A DNA stretch of 64,000 nt. Origin: an uncultured Actinomycetes bacterium. Its GTDB lineage: Bacteria; Actinomycetota; Acidimicrobiia; Acidimicrobiales; RAAP-2. Below the pieces are notes generated by a model. That model made no database searches. It worked only from the letters and a program-made list of their open reading frames with translations, and had not been told where the DNA came from. Every line of letters begins with the position of its first letter. The stretch's first letter is position 1. A program made the translations under genes and the position numbers. Of the stretch, positions 8,781 to 19,168 are shown in pieces. The stretch is taken from positions 1 through 64,000 of the forward strand of contig CAIORQ010000055.1 of assembly GCA_903860745.1 (NCBI GenBank). Reading direction: 5' to 3'.

Positions 8781-10274
8781 CTAGCCCAGACGCAGGGCGG
8801 TGGTCCCACTCGACCAGAGGTCGGCCATCCAGGCCTCGATGGCGTCGGGGTCGCGCGGCAGCGCCGCCGAGAGGTTCTCGCAGCCCTCGGCGGTGACCAG
8901 CACGTCGTCCTCGATGCGCACGCCGATGCCGCGGTACTCCTCGGGGACCGTCAGGTCGTTGGGCTGGAAGTACAGGCCGGGCTCGACGGTGAGCACGTAG
9001 CCCTCGCGAAGTTCCCCGTGGTAGTGCTCGTTGCGCGCGTTGGCGCAGTCGTGGACGTCGATGCCGAGCATGTGGCTGGTCCCGTGCAGGGTGTAGCGCC
9101 GGTGCAGCTGGCGGTCGGCGCGCAGCGCCTCCTCGGGGGTCTCACGCAGGATGCCGAGGTCGTAGAGACCCTGGGCGAGGACCCGCATGGCCGCGCGGTG
9201 GGGGTCGAGGAAGGCGACCCCGGGACGCACGACGTCGAGCGCCGCCTGCTGGGCGGCCAGGACGAGTTCGTAGATGCGCCGCTGCGCCGGGCTGAAGCGT
9301 CCGTTCACCGGCATGGTGCGGGTGACGTCGGCCGTGTAGAGCTGGTGGCACTCGACACCGGCGTCGAGCAGCAGCAGGTCGCCTTCGCGCACCTCGCCGT
9401 CGTTGCGCATCCAGTGCAGGATCGTGGCGTGGGCGCCGGTGGCGGCGATGGTGTTGTAGCCGACGTCGTTGCCCTCGACGCGCGCGCGCAGGTTGAAGAC
9501 GCCTTCGATGACCCGCTCGCCGCGGCCGACCGCCTCGGGCAGGGCGCGCACGACGTCCTCGAAGCCCTTGACGGTGTGGGCGACGGCCTCGCGCAACTGG
9601 TCGACCTCGTAGTCGTCCTTCACCAGACGCATCTCGGAGAGCTCCTGGGCGAGTCGGGCGTCCTCCTCGGTGGCCTCGAGGCGCGCGTCCAGAGCGGGGT
9701 CGAGGCCGCGCACGCTGAGCACGCGGGTCGCCGCCAGGGAGGACAGGTCCTTCTCGAGGTGTTCGAGGGGGGCGGCTTCGACGCCGTAGTACACGGCGCT
9801 CTCCTCCACGCCGCGGCGCGGTCCCACCCAGAGCTCGCCGTAGCGCGCGTCGGTGAAGAACTCGTGGGAGCTGTGGTCGCGGCGCGCGGCGACGTAGAGC
9901 GTGGCGCGCGCTCCCGCGGCACCGGGCGCGATGACCAGGACCGCGTCGGGGTCCTGGCAGCCGGTGAGGTAGAAGAAGTCGGTGCCGGCTCGGAAGTTGT
10001 AGTCCGTGTCGTTGGCGCGCACCTTGAGCGGTCCGGTCGCCACGACGAGGGTGGCCCCGGGGAAGCGCCGGCCCAGCTCCTCGCGACGTCGCGCGAAACG
10101 CTCGGCGGCCGGGTGGGTCTCGTGCTCGGGGTGGGCGGGAGCCCACTGCGTGGTCATGTGGTCGACGAGGACCCGGGGGATGGCTGGGCGGTGGTAACCG
10201 GCCCAGACCCAGTGTTCGGAGACCGGCGACTCCTCGGAGACGTCGGATTCAGGGATGTGCGCGTCGCTCATCAC
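8781..10274 (-). CDS. pepP: Xaa-Pro aminopeptidase (M24B)
   Basis: N-terminal AMP_N domain, LLLDAGVECHQLYTADVTRTMPVNG, HGTSHMLGIDVHD, VLTVEPGLYF. Confidence 0.92.
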   Translation of the reverse strand: MMSDAHIPESDVSEESPVSEHWVWAGYHRPAIPRVLVDHMTTQWAPAHPEHETHPAAERFARRREELGRRFPGATLVVATGPLKVRANDTDYNFRAGTDFFYLTGCQDPDAVLVIAPGAAGARATLYVAARRDHSSHEFFTDARYGELWVGPRRGVEESAVYYGVEAAPLEHLEKDLSSLAATRVLSVRGLDPALDARLEATEEDARLAQELSEMRLVKDDYEVDQLREAVAHTVKGFEDVVRALPEAVGRGERVIEGVFNLRARVEGNDVGYNTIAATGAHATILHWMRNDGEVREGDLLLLDAGVECHQLYTADVTRTMPVNGRFSPAQRRIYELVLAAQQAALDVVRPGVAFLDPHRAAMRVLAQGLYDLGILRETPEEALRADRQLHRRYTLHGTSHMLGIDVHDCANARNEHYHGELREGYVLTVEPGLYFQPNDLTVPEEYRGIGVRIEDDVLVTAEGCENLSAALPRDPDAIEAWMADLWSSGTTALRLG

Positions 10275-10308
10275 CCCAACTTACCGTCAGGGCGACGCGA
10301 GGGGGGGC

Positions 10309-10893
10309 CTAGGCCTTGGTGCGCTCCACCAGTCGCCAGGTGGAGGGCAACAGCACGCCCGCGACCACGGCCTTGGCGATGTCGAAGATCAGGTAGGGCG
10401 TCATGCCCAGGGTCACGGCCTTGGCGAGCGAGACGTGCAGGTCCACGGCCAGCCACGGCACGCCGAAGGCGTAGATGGCCAGTTCACCGATGACGAAGAG
10501 GCCGACGGCGCTGACCACGTGGCGGTCGTTGCCCTTGGCGGCGAGCCAGCTCATGAGGGCGACCGCGACGATGAAGCCGACCAGGTAGCCGAAGAGGAGG
10601 GAGGAGTAGCCGCTGGCGCCGCCGGCGAACCAGGGCAGGCCCGCCAGGCCGGCCGCCATGTACAGGCCCATGGCGGCGACGGCGCGGCGCACGCCCAGCG
10701 TGGAGCCGACGAGCAACACGCCCAGCGTCTGACCGGTGAAGGGGACGACGAAGGGATGGATGTAGAACGAGATCTGCGCGAGCAGGCCGACGAAGACCGC
10801 GGCCCCGACGACCAGGACGGCGTCGGCGAGCAGTGAGCGCGACACGACGTCGGCGAGGACGGGACGTGGCTGGGAGACGGCGACGGTTGACAT
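10309..10893 (-). CDS. bioY: Biotin transporter BioY
   Basis: FVVPFTGQTLGVLLVGSTLGVRR..., GYLVGFIVA, multi-TM; RBS AGGAGT. Confidence 0.9.
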   Translation of the reverse strand: MSTVAVSQPRPVLADVVSRSLLADAVLVVGAAVFVGLLAQISFYIHPFVVPFTGQTLGVLLVGSTLGVRRAVAAMGLYMAAGLAGLPWFAGGASGYSSLLFGYLVGFIVAVALMSWLAAKGNDRHVVSAVGLFVIGELAIYAFGVPWLAVDLHVSLAKAVTLGMTPYLIFDIAKAVVAGVLLPSTWRLVERTKA

Positions 10894-10967
10894 GAAGACT
10901 CCTTTACGGGCTCGTGCCTCCACTGTAGGTCAGGTCACGCGCCACGCATCGGCGCGACGGCGGGCCG

Positions 10968-11756
10968 TTAGGCCGGAATCCACCCGTGGTCGCGGGCGAT
11001 CTGCTCGGGGTCACCGATGCGCAGGCCCGTGCGGTGCTGCAACGCGCGGATGAGGCCACCGGCCTCGTAGAGCGATTCGTGGGTGCCGGTGTCGAGCCAG
11101 GTGGTGGCGCGCGAGAGCACCTGCACGCGCAACTCGCCTCGCTCGAGATAGGCGTTGTTGAGGGCGGTGATCTCGAGCTCGCCGCGGGCGCTGGGCGTGA
11201 GGGTCTTGGCCATCTCCGAGGCCTTCTCGTCGTAGAAGTACAGGCCGGGGATGGCGTAGCGGCTCCGGGGCTCGGCGGGCTTCTCCTCGATGGACAAGAC
11301 GCGTCCGTCCTCGGCGAACTCCACGACGCCGTAGGACGTGGGATCCGAGACCTCGTAGGCGTAGATCAGCGCGCCCTCGACCTCGGTGTTGAGGCTCAGG
11401 TGCGTGCCCAGACCGGGTCCGTAGAACAGGTTGTCACCCAAGATGAGGGCGCACTTGTCGCCCGCGAGGAACTCCTCGCCCAAGATGAGCGCCTGGGCCA
11501 GGCCGTTGGGCTGGTCCTGGATGACCCAGGAGATCGACAGACCCAGTTGCGAACCGTCACCGAGCAGGCGTTGGAAGGCCGCCTGGTCGTGGGGCGTGGT
11601 GATCAAGAGGATCTCGCGCAGACCGGCCAGCATCAGGGTGCTCAGCGGGTAGTAGATCATCGGCTTGTCGTAGACCGGAAGCAACTGCTTGGAGGTCGCA
11701 CGGGTAATGGGGTACAGACGCGTGCCGCTACCCCCGGCCAGGATGATTCCCTTCAC
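10968..11756 (-). CDS. rfbA: Glucose-1-phosphate thymidylyltransferase
   Basis: [37 protein letters not shown]. Confidence 0.95.
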   Translation of the reverse strand: MKGIILAGGSGTRLYPITRATSKQLLPVYDKPMIYYPLSTLMLAGLREILLITTPHDQAAFQRLLGDGSQLGLSISWVIQDQPNGLAQALILGEEFLAGDKCALILGDNLFYGPGLGTHLSLNTEVEGALIYAYEVSDPTSYGVVEFAEDGRVLSIEEKPAEPRSRYAIPGLYFYDEKASEMAKTLTPSARGELEITALNNAYLERGELRVQVLSRATTWLDTGTHESLYEAGGLIRALQHRTGLRIGDPEQIARDHGWIPA

Positions 11757-11807
11757 TCCATTAGTATAGAAGTCCGTCAACCCCCTAGGTAAGGCCGAGG
11801 TATCGCC

Positions 11808-12776
11808 ATGCGTATTGTGATCACCGGAGCGGCCGGATTCATCGGTTCGCGCTTCGTCGAGATGCTGCTGGAGGCGGACCTGGGCTACGACGAGGTCGTC
11901 GTCCTGGACGCCTTGACCTACTCGGGTCGCCTGGAGAACCTCGAGCTCGCCCTGACCGACCCGCGGGTGAGCTTCGTCCAGGGCTCGATCACCGACCCCG
12001 GGGTCACCGAGGCGGTGCTCGCGGGTGCGCGCGCCGTGGTGCACCTGGCCGCCGAGAGCCACGTGGACCGTTCCATCACCGGTGCGCGGACCTTCTTCGA
12101 GACCAACGTCATCGGCACCCAGACCCTGCTGGAGAGCGCGCGACGCCACGGGGTGGAGCGCTTCGTGCACGTGTCGACCGACGAGGTCTACGGCACGATC
12201 CCCGAGGGGTCGTGGCGTGAGGACCACATCCTCGAACCGAATTCGCCCTACTCCTCCTCCAAGGCCGGCTCGGACCTGGCCGCGCTGGCGTACCACCGCA
12301 CCTACGGCCTGCACGTGAACGTGACGCGCTGCTCGAACAACTACGGTCCCCGCCAGTTCCCCGAGAAGGTCATCCCGCTCTTCGTGTCGAACCTGATGGA
12401 CGACCTGAAGGTCCCCCTCTACGGCGACGGGCTCAACGTGCGCGACTGGCTGCACGTCGACGACCACTGCCGCGGCATCCTGCTCGTCCTCCAGGGTGGA
12501 CGCGCGGGGGAGATCTACAACATCGGTGGCGGCACCGAGCTGACCAACCGCGAACTCACCTCGCGGCTCCTGGCGCTGTGCGGCAAGGACGAGACCAGTA
12601 TCGAGCCCGTGGCCGACCGCCTGGGTCACGACCGTCGCTACTCGGTCGACTGCTCCAAGATCCGCCAGGAACTGGGCTACGTGCCCCAGGTCCCCTTCGA
12701 GGAGGGTCTGGCGGCCGTGGTGCAGTGGTACCACGACAACGAGTCGTGGTGGCGTCCGATCAAGGAGTCGATGTGA
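11808..12776 (+). CDS. rfbB: dTDP-glucose 4,6-dehydratase
   Basis: [36 protein letters not shown]. Confidence 0.95.
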   Translation: MRIVITGAAGFIGSRFVEMLLEADLGYDEVVVLDALTYSGRLENLELALTDPRVSFVQGSITDPGVTEAVLAGARAVVHLAAESHVDRSITGARTFFETNVIGTQTLLESARRHGVERFVHVSTDEVYGTIPEGSWREDHILEPNSPYSSSKAGSDLAALAYHRTYGLHVNVTRCSNNYGPRQFPEKVIPLFVSNLMDDLKVPLYGDGLNVRDWLHVDDHCRGILLVLQGGRAGEIYNIGGGTELTNRELTSRLLALCGKDETSIEPVADRLGHDRRYSVDCSKIRQELGYVPQVPFEEGLAAVVQWYHDNESWWRPIKESM

Positions 12777-13336
12777 ACCTGCGCGAACTCGACATCGTCG
12801 GTCTCTACGTGGCCGAGTCGCGGGTCTTCGGTGACGACCGCGGCTTCTTTCGCGAGTGGTTCAAGTTGAGCGACTTCGAAGCCGTGGGCTTGAACTTCAG
12901 CACCGAACAGTCCAACTTGTCGGTGTCGGTGCGTAACGTGGTGCGCGGTCTGCACTACTCGCTCGCGCCACGCGGCCAGGCCAAGGTCGTCACCTGCGTC
13001 TACGGTGCGCTCGACGACGTGATCGTCGACATCCGCGAGGGCTCGCCCACCTTCGGGGCCGTGGTGACGGTGTCGCTGTCGGCCGACGCGGGCACCACGG
13101 TGGTGCTGCCGGCGGGCGTGGCCCACGGTTTTTGCGTGACCTCGGAGACGGCGGCGCTGTCGTACCTCCTGTCGTCGCCCTACGACGCCCCCCACGAGCT
13201 CGAGATCCACCCGATGGATCCCGCGATCGACGTCCCCTGGGCCCTGAGCGGTGAGGCCATCTTGAGCGAGAAGGACGCCGCCGCCCCCACGCTGGCCGAG
13301 CGCCGGGCCGCGGGCCAGCTCCCCTCGTACCGCTAG
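12773..13336 (+). CDS. rfbC: dTDP-4-dehydrorhamnose 3,5-epimerase family protein
   Basis: [40 protein letters not shown] 12773 overlaps rfbB stop. Confidence 0.87.
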   Translation: MNLRELDIVGLYVAESRVFGDDRGFFREWFKLSDFEAVGLNFSTEQSNLSVSVRNVVRGLHYSLAPRGQAKVVTCVYGALDDVIVDIREGSPTFGAVVTVSLSADAGTTVVLPAGVAHGFCVTSETAALSYLLSSPYDAPHELEIHPMDPAIDVPWALSGEAILSEKDAAAPTLAERRAAGQLPSYR

Positions 13337-13380
13337 CCCCGACTGGGCCCGCGACCGCGGGCGTTGATAGCCTGACACGA

Positions 13381-14373
13381 GTGAGTCTCGCTCCCCTTCG
13401 ATTGATCGGTGTACGCGACCGCGGCGTCTTGGTGCCGGCGGTCATCTCGGTTCCGGCCATCGCGAACGAGGCCGAGCTGCGGGTCTTCGTGAGCGCGCTC
13501 AGCGGCGTGGACCAGGTGGGCGTGGAGAGTCGTGTCGCCAAGCTGGGGACGCGCTCGCTCAAGACCTCGACCAAGCGACGCGCCATCGACCTGGCGATCT
13601 CCATGGTCGACCTCACCACCCTGGAGGGGGCGGACACGCCGGGGCGAGTGACCTCACTGTGCACCAAGGCCCGGCGTCCCGACCCGGGCGATCCCCAGGT
13701 GCCCGCGGTCGCCGCGGTGTGCGTCTACCCGGACCTGGTGGCCCACGCCCGCCGCGTGCTCGAGGGCTCCGACGTCGCGGTGGGCGCGGTGGCCAACGCC
13801 ATCCCCTCGGGACGGGCCTCGCTCAACGTCAAGCTGCTCGACGTGGCCGACGCGGTGGCCGCGGGCGCCCACGAGATCGACATGGTGATCGACCGCGGGG
13901 CCTACTTATCGGGTCGCTGGGGGCAGGTCTTCGACGAGATCGTGGCGGTCAGGGCGGCCTGCGGCGAGGCGCACCTCAAGGTCATCTTGGAGACCGGCGA
14001 GCTGGTGACCTACGACAACGTGAAGCGGGCCAGTTGGATCGCGATGCTCGCGGGCGCCGACTTCATCAAGACCTCGACGGGCAAGGTCGGGGTCAACGCG
14101 ACCCTGCCGGTCGCCCTGGTGATGCTCGAGGCCGCGCGCGACTTCGCCGAACAGACGGGACGGCTGGTGGGGGTGAAGGTGGCCGGCGGGATCCGCACTA
14201 CCAAGGACGCGCTCAAGTACCTGGTGGTGGTCAACGAGACCGCGGGGTCCGCGTGGCTGAGCCCCGAGTACTTCCGCTTCGGAGCCTCGTCGCTGCTCAA
14301 CGACCTCTTGATGCAGCGCCTCAAGCAACGCACGGGCGCCTACGTGCGGCCCGACGAGTTCTCAGGGGACTGA
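13381..14373 (+). CDS. deoC: Deoxyribose-phosphate aldolase
   Basis: LHLKVILETGEL / FIKTSTGK / VGVKVAGGIRT motifs. Confidence 0.93.
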   Translation: MSLAPLRLIGVRDRGVLVPAVISVPAIANEAELRVFVSALSGVDQVGVESRVAKLGTRSLKTSTKRRAIDLAISMVDLTTLEGADTPGRVTSLCTKARRPDPGDPQVPAVAAVCVYPDLVAHARRVLEGSDVAVGAVANAIPSGRASLNVKLLDVADAVAAGAHEIDMVIDRGAYLSGRWGQVFDEIVAVRAACGEAHLKVILETGELVTYDNVKRASWIAMLAGADFIKTSTGKVGVNATLPVALVMLEAARDFAEQTGRLVGVKVAGGIRTTKDALKYLVVVNETAGSAWLSPEYFRFGASSLLNDLLMQRLKQRTGAYVRPDEFSGD

Positions 14374-14374
14374 C

Positions 14375-15838
14375 ATGACGGACGACGCACTCACCTCCGA
14401 CCTCGGCGCGTTGGCCTACGACCCGGCTCCCGAATCGTCGTCCATCGCGCGGCTGCGGGAGAGTTACGGCCTCTTCATCGACGGCGACTTCAGCGCGCCG
14501 GAGTCGCACGAACAGTTCGCGACCCTGAACCCGGCCACCGAGGAGGTCCTGGCGACGGTGGCCCAGGCGGGCGCCCGCGACGTGGACCGGGCCGTGGCCA
14601 GCGCGCGACGCGCGTACGACAGGACATGGTCCAAGACCAGTGGCGCCGAGCGGGCCAAGTACCTCTTTCGTATCGCCCGGCTGATCCAGGAGCGCTCGAG
14701 GGAGCTCGCGGTCGTCGAGACCCTCGACAACGGCAAGCCGATCCGCGAGTCGCGCGACGTGGACGTCCCCCTGGCCGCGGCCTACTTCTTCTACTACGCG
14801 GGCTGGGCCGACAAGCTCGACTACGCGGGCTTCGGCGCCAACCCGGCGCCGGTGGGCGTGGCGGGCCAGATCATCCCGTGGAACTTCCCGCTCCTGATGG
14901 CCGCCTGGAAGCTGGCCCCCGCGCTGGCCGCCGGTAACACCTGCGTCTTGAAGCCCGCCGAGACCACGCCGCTGACGGCGCTGGTGCTCGCCGAGATCCT
15001 CCAGCAGGCCGGCCTGCCCGAGGGCGTGGTCAACATCGTCACCGGCGACGGGGCGACGGGCGAGGCCCTGGTCGCCCACGAGGGCGTCGACAAGATCGCC
15101 TTCACCGGGTCGACGGAGGTGGGGCGACTGATCCAGGAACGGCTGGCGGCCACGCCCACCCGTCTCACCCTGGAGCTCGGCGGCAAGGGGGCCAACATCG
15201 TCTTCGAGGACGCCCCGATCGACGAGGTCATCGAGGGCATCATCGACGGCATCTTCTTCAACCAGGGCCACGTGTGCTGCGCCGGGTCGCGCCTGCTGGT
15301 CCAGGAGTCCGTCGCCGACGAGGTCCTGCGCCGGCTGCTGCGCCGGGTGGACCAGCTGCGCGTGGGTGATCCCCTGGACAAGAACACCGACGTGGGGGCG
15401 ATCAACTCCGCCGCCCAGCTCGCGCGCATCACCGAACTGGCCGACGCGGGCGAGCGCGAGGGAGCGGTGCGCTACACCGGCGCCTGCGCGCTGCCCGACC
15501 GCGGCTACTGGTTCGCGCCGACGGTCTTCGCCGACGTCGCCCAGAGCCACCGCATCGCGCGCGAGGAGATCTTCGGTCCGGTCTTGTCGGTGCTCACCTT
15601 TCGCACGCCCGAGGAGGCCGTGGCCAAGGCCAATAACTCCAACTACGGCCTGGCCTGCGGGGTGTGGAGCGAGAAGGGCAGCCGGACCCTGTGGGTCGCC
15701 CAGCGCCTGCGCGCCGGAGTGATCTGGGCCAACACCTACAACAAGTTCGATCCGACCAGCCCCTTCGGCGGGGTGCGCGAATCGGGCTTCGGTCGCGAGG
15801 GCGGGCGTCACGGACTGGAGGCCTACCTCAATGTCTGA
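14375..15838 (+). CDS. Aldehyde dehydrogenase
   Basis: IIPWNFPLLMAAWKLAPALAAGNTCVLKPAE, LELGGKGANIVF, NQGHVCCAGSR catalytic Cys. Confidence 0.93.
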   Translation: MTDDALTSDLGALAYDPAPESSSIARLRESYGLFIDGDFSAPESHEQFATLNPATEEVLATVAQAGARDVDRAVASARRAYDRTWSKTSGAERAKYLFRIARLIQERSRELAVVETLDNGKPIRESRDVDVPLAAAYFFYYAGWADKLDYAGFGANPAPVGVAGQIIPWNFPLLMAAWKLAPALAAGNTCVLKPAETTPLTALVLAEILQQAGLPEGVVNIVTGDGATGEALVAHEGVDKIAFTGSTEVGRLIQERLAATPTRLTLELGGKGANIVFEDAPIDEVIEGIIDGIFFNQGHVCCAGSRLLVQESVADEVLRRLLRRVDQLRVGDPLDKNTDVGAINSAAQLARITELADAGEREGAVRYTGACALPDRGYWFAPTVFADVAQSHRIAREEIFGPVLSVLTFRTPEEAVAKANNSNYGLACGVWSEKGSRTLWVAQRLRAGVIWANTYNKFDPTSPFGGVRESGFGREGGRHGLEAYLNV

Positions 15839-16682
15839 GCGACTCGACGTCAAGAAGACCTACAAGCTGGTGGTGAACGGGGCCTTCGCGCGTTCGGAGT
15901 CCGGACGCAGCTACGAGGTCACCACCTCGACCGGAGCCTTCGTGGCCAACGTGGCCCAGGCCTCGCGAAAGGACCTGCGTGACGCGGTGGTCGCCGCCCG
16001 CGCCGGCCAGGCCAAGTGGTGGGCCTCCACCGCCTACAACCGCGGACAGGTGCTCTATCGCTGGGCCGAGATGGCCGAGGCGCGGGCGGCCGAGCTGGTC
16101 GAACACCTGCAGCTCGCCGAGGGGCTGAAGAAGCGCGAGGCCCAGGCCTCGGTGTCGCGCGCCATCGACCGCATCGTCTGGTACGCGGGCTGGACCGACA
16201 AGGTGACCCAGGTGCTCGGCGGCGCCAATCCCGTGGCGGGGCCGTTCTTCAACTTCTCGCTGCCGGTGCCCAGTGGCGTGGTGGGCGTGGTGGCACCCCA
16301 GGAGTCGTCGCTCGAGGGCTTCGTCGAAGTGGTCGCCGCGCCCTTGTGCGTGGGCAACGCCGTGGTCGCGCTGGCCAGTGAGCGCCGGCCGACCCCCGCG
16401 GTGGTCCTCGCCGAGATGACCGCGACCGCGGACTTCCCCGGCGGCGTCCTCAACGTCCTCACGGGCCTCACCGCGGAGCTGGCCCCCCACCTCGCCTCGC
16501 ACGAGGACGTCGACGGTCTCGACCTGAGCGGCTGCGCGGATCGGGGCGACGAGCTGGCCCGTCTCGCGGCCGCTTCGATCAAGCGGGTCTACCGCGAGCG
16601 AGACAAGGGCGCCGAGAACCCTCTGCGCCGACTACGGACCTTTGTCGAGACCTCCACGGTCTGGCACACGATTGGACAATGA
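15831..16682 (+). CDS. Half-length aldehyde dehydrogenase homologue (NAD-binding half only)
   Basis: ALDH N-terminal fold sequence ending after about 283 aa with no ELGGK or catalytic-Cys region; translationally coupled on both sides. Confidence 0.85.
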   Translation: MSERLDVKKTYKLVVNGAFARSESGRSYEVTTSTGAFVANVAQASRKDLRDAVVAARAGQAKWWASTAYNRGQVLYRWAEMAEARAAELVEHLQLAEGLKKREAQASVSRAIDRIVWYAGWTDKVTQVLGGANPVAGPFFNFSLPVPSGVVGVVAPQESSLEGFVEVVAAPLCVGNAVVALASERRPTPAVVLAEMTATADFPGGVLNVLTGLTAELAPHLASHEDVDGLDLSGCADRGDELARLAAASIKRVYRERDKGAENPLRRLRTFVETSTVWHTIGQ

Positions 16683-17500
16683 TGACGAACCCCTACCAAC
16701 TCGCCAACGAGGCCGCCGACGAACTGCGCGTTCGCTCGGGGGTCGACTCCTACGACGTCGCGATCGTGCTGGGCTCGGGCTGGAAGGAGGGCGCCGCCGC
16801 CCTGGGCGCGCCCTTCGCGGAGGTGGCGACCGGGACGTTGCGGGGCTTCGTGGCGCCCACGGTGGTCGGCCACGCCGGCCAGATCCTCTCGCTCAAGGTG
16901 GCCGCCAAGACCGTCGCCCTGGTCTCGGGCCGCGTGCACCTCTACGAGGGCAACACCGCCGACCAGGTGGCCCACCCCGTGCGCACCGTCATCGCCGCCG
17001 GCGCCCGGACGGTGGTGCTCACCAACGCCTGCGGCGGGATCGACCCGTCCGTCGCCGCGGGTTCGGTGGTGCTCATCCGCGACCACATCAACCTGACCGC
17101 CACCTCGCCGATGGAGGGTGCCGCGCCGCCCGAGCCCTACGGCTCGCGCTTCGTCGACCTGACCGACCTCTACAGCGCACGCCTTCGCGCGGCCGCGCGA
17201 GCGGCGGCTCCCGAACTCACCGAGGGCGTCTACGCGGGCTTCCGCGGTCCGCACTACGAGACACCCGCCGAGGTGGCGATGGCGCGAACCATGGGGGCCA
17301 CCCTGGTGGGGATGTCCACCGTTCTCGAGGCCATCGCCGCGCGCCACATGGGCGCCGAGGTGCTCGGGCTGGGCCTCGTGTCGAACCTCGCCGCGGGCGT
17401 CGCGCAGACGCCCCTGAACCACCTCGAGGTCCTCGAGGCCGGCCAACAGGCCGCTGGTTCGCTCGGTGAGCTGCTGGCGCGACTGCTCCCGGTGATATGA
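16679..17500 (+). CDS. Purine nucleoside phosphorylase
   Basis: IVLGSGW, VSGRVHLYEGN, LTNACGGID, FRGPHYETPAEVAMART, VGMSTVLEAIAARHMG. Confidence 0.93.
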   Translation: MMTNPYQLANEAADELRVRSGVDSYDVAIVLGSGWKEGAAALGAPFAEVATGTLRGFVAPTVVGHAGQILSLKVAAKTVALVSGRVHLYEGNTADQVAHPVRTVIAAGARTVVLTNACGGIDPSVAAGSVVLIRDHINLTATSPMEGAAPPEPYGSRFVDLTDLYSARLRAAARAAAPELTEGVYAGFRGPHYETPAEVAMARTMGATLVGMSTVLEAIAARHMGAEVLGLGLVSNLAAGVAQTPLNHLEVLEAGQQAAGSLGELLARLLPVI

Positions 17501-19158
17501 GCGATGATCTCGTCGCCCGGGTGGGGGCGTGGCTGGTGGTCGATCCCGATCCGACGGACCGGGCCACCATCATGGGCCTCCTCGCCGAGGGCGACGTGGC
17601 CGAACTGCGTCGTCGCTTCGACCAGCCCCTGAGCTTCGGCACCGCGGGATTGCGGGGCCCCGAGATGGCCGGCCCCGCCGGCATGAACCGCGCCACCGTG
17701 CGCCGCGCCACCCAGGGGGTCGTCGCCTGGCTGCGCGAGACCGGTGTCGACGTCTCGCGCGGAGTGGTGGTGGGCCGCGACGCCCGCCATGGCTCGGAGA
17801 CCTTCAACGACGAGGTCGTGGCGGTCCTGTTGGGCGCCGGCGTCCCCGTCTACGAGATGCCCCGACCACTGCCCACTCCGCTCACCGCCTACGCGTTGCG
17901 CGTCCTGGGGGCCGGCGCGGGCGTCATGATCACCGCCAGCCACAACCCGCCGGCGGACAACGGCTACAAGCTCTACGGACCCGACGGATCGCAGATCATC
18001 GCCCCCCACGACGCCATCGTCGAGCGTCACGCCAACGAGGCCACCCGCGCGACCCTGGGGGACCGCTCCTCGCCCCTGCACCACGTCGTCGACGAGGGCG
18101 TGCTCGAGTCGTACCGGGCGCACATGACCTCTCGATACGGCGTGACCTCGAGCGCCCTGGGCATCGCCTACACCCCCCTGCACGGCGTGGGTGGGGAGTT
18201 CGCGCTCGACCTCTTCGCGCGCGCGGGCTTCTCGCGGGTCTCGGTCGTGACCGAGCAGTTCCGGCCCAACCCCGAGTTCCCGGGTCTGCCCTTCCCCAAC
18301 CCCGAGGAGCCCGGGGTGCTGGACGCGGGACTGGCTCTCGCGGCGGCGAGCGGCGCCGCGCTGCTGCTCGCCAACGACCCCGACGCCGATCGCCTGGGGG
18401 CGGCCGTGGCGCAGGCCGACGGTGGCTGGCGCGTGTTGCGCGGCGACGAGATCGGTTGGCTCCTGGGCTCGGTGGCCCTCGCGCAGGCCGGCGACGACGA
18501 CGTGGTGGCCACGACCGTCGTCTCGTCCACCATGCTCGAGAAGATGGCCGCTCGCGCGGGCGTGACCTACCGGACGACCCTGACGGGCTTCAAGTGGATC
18601 ACCAAGGCCGCGCCGGGCCGGCGTCTGGCCTTCGGCTACGAGGAGGCCCTGGGCTTCGCGGTCGATCCCTGCGTGGCCGACAAGGACGGGGTCTCGGCGG
18701 CCCTCGCGTTGGCGCACCTGGCCGACGAGCTCGCTCACCACGGGCTGACCCTGGTGGACCGCCTCGACGAGCTCGAGGCCCGCTACGGCGTGCACGCCGG
18801 CGCCCAGCTCTCCTTGCGGGTGACCCCGCCGCACGGTCGTGAGGTGCTGAGCGCGGTGATGGCGCGGGTGCGCGAGAACCCACCCGAACGCCTGGGCGCG
18901 CTCGCGCTCACCGAGGTCGTGGACCTCGAGACGGGCTGGAACGGCCTCGCACCCACGGAAGGACTGATCTGGCGCCTGGGCGAGACGGGCCGCGTCGTGG
19001 TGCGGCCCTCGGGGACCGAACCCAAGCTCAAGGCCTATCTCGAGGTCGTCGGGTCGCCCGGCGCCGCGGACCTCGCCGCGGAGCGGGCGCGCTGCGCGGC
19101 GCTCCTGGTGGCGATCCGCGCGGACCTGGCCCGGATCCTGGCGCTCGACGGGGCGTAG
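17497..19158 (+). CDS. Phospho-sugar mutase (phosphomannomutase/phosphopentomutase family)
   Basis: GTAGLRG, ITASHNPPADNGYKLYG, NDPDADRLG, GYEEALGF, RPSGTEPKLK. Confidence 0.92.
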   Translation: MSDDLVARVGAWLVVDPDPTDRATIMGLLAEGDVAELRRRFDQPLSFGTAGLRGPEMAGPAGMNRATVRRATQGVVAWLRETGVDVSRGVVVGRDARHGSETFNDEVVAVLLGAGVPVYEMPRPLPTPLTAYALRVLGAGAGVMITASHNPPADNGYKLYGPDGSQIIAPHDAIVERHANEATRATLGDRSSPLHHVVDEGVLESYRAHMTSRYGVTSSALGIAYTPLHGVGGEFALDLFARAGFSRVSVVTEQFRPNPEFPGLPFPNPEEPGVLDAGLALAAASGAALLLANDPDADRLGAAVAQADGGWRVLRGDEIGWLLGSVALAQAGDDDVVATTVVSSTMLEKMAARAGVTYRTTLTGFKWITKAAPGRRLAFGYEEALGFAVDPCVADKDGVSAALALAHLADELAHHGLTLVDRLDELEARYGVHAGAQLSLRVTPPHGREVLSAVMARVRENPPERLGALALTEVVDLETGWNGLAPTEGLIWRLGETGRVVVRPSGTEPKLKAYLEVVGSPGAADLAAERARCAALLVAIRADLARILALDGA

Positions 19159-19168
19159 AGTCTCTGCG

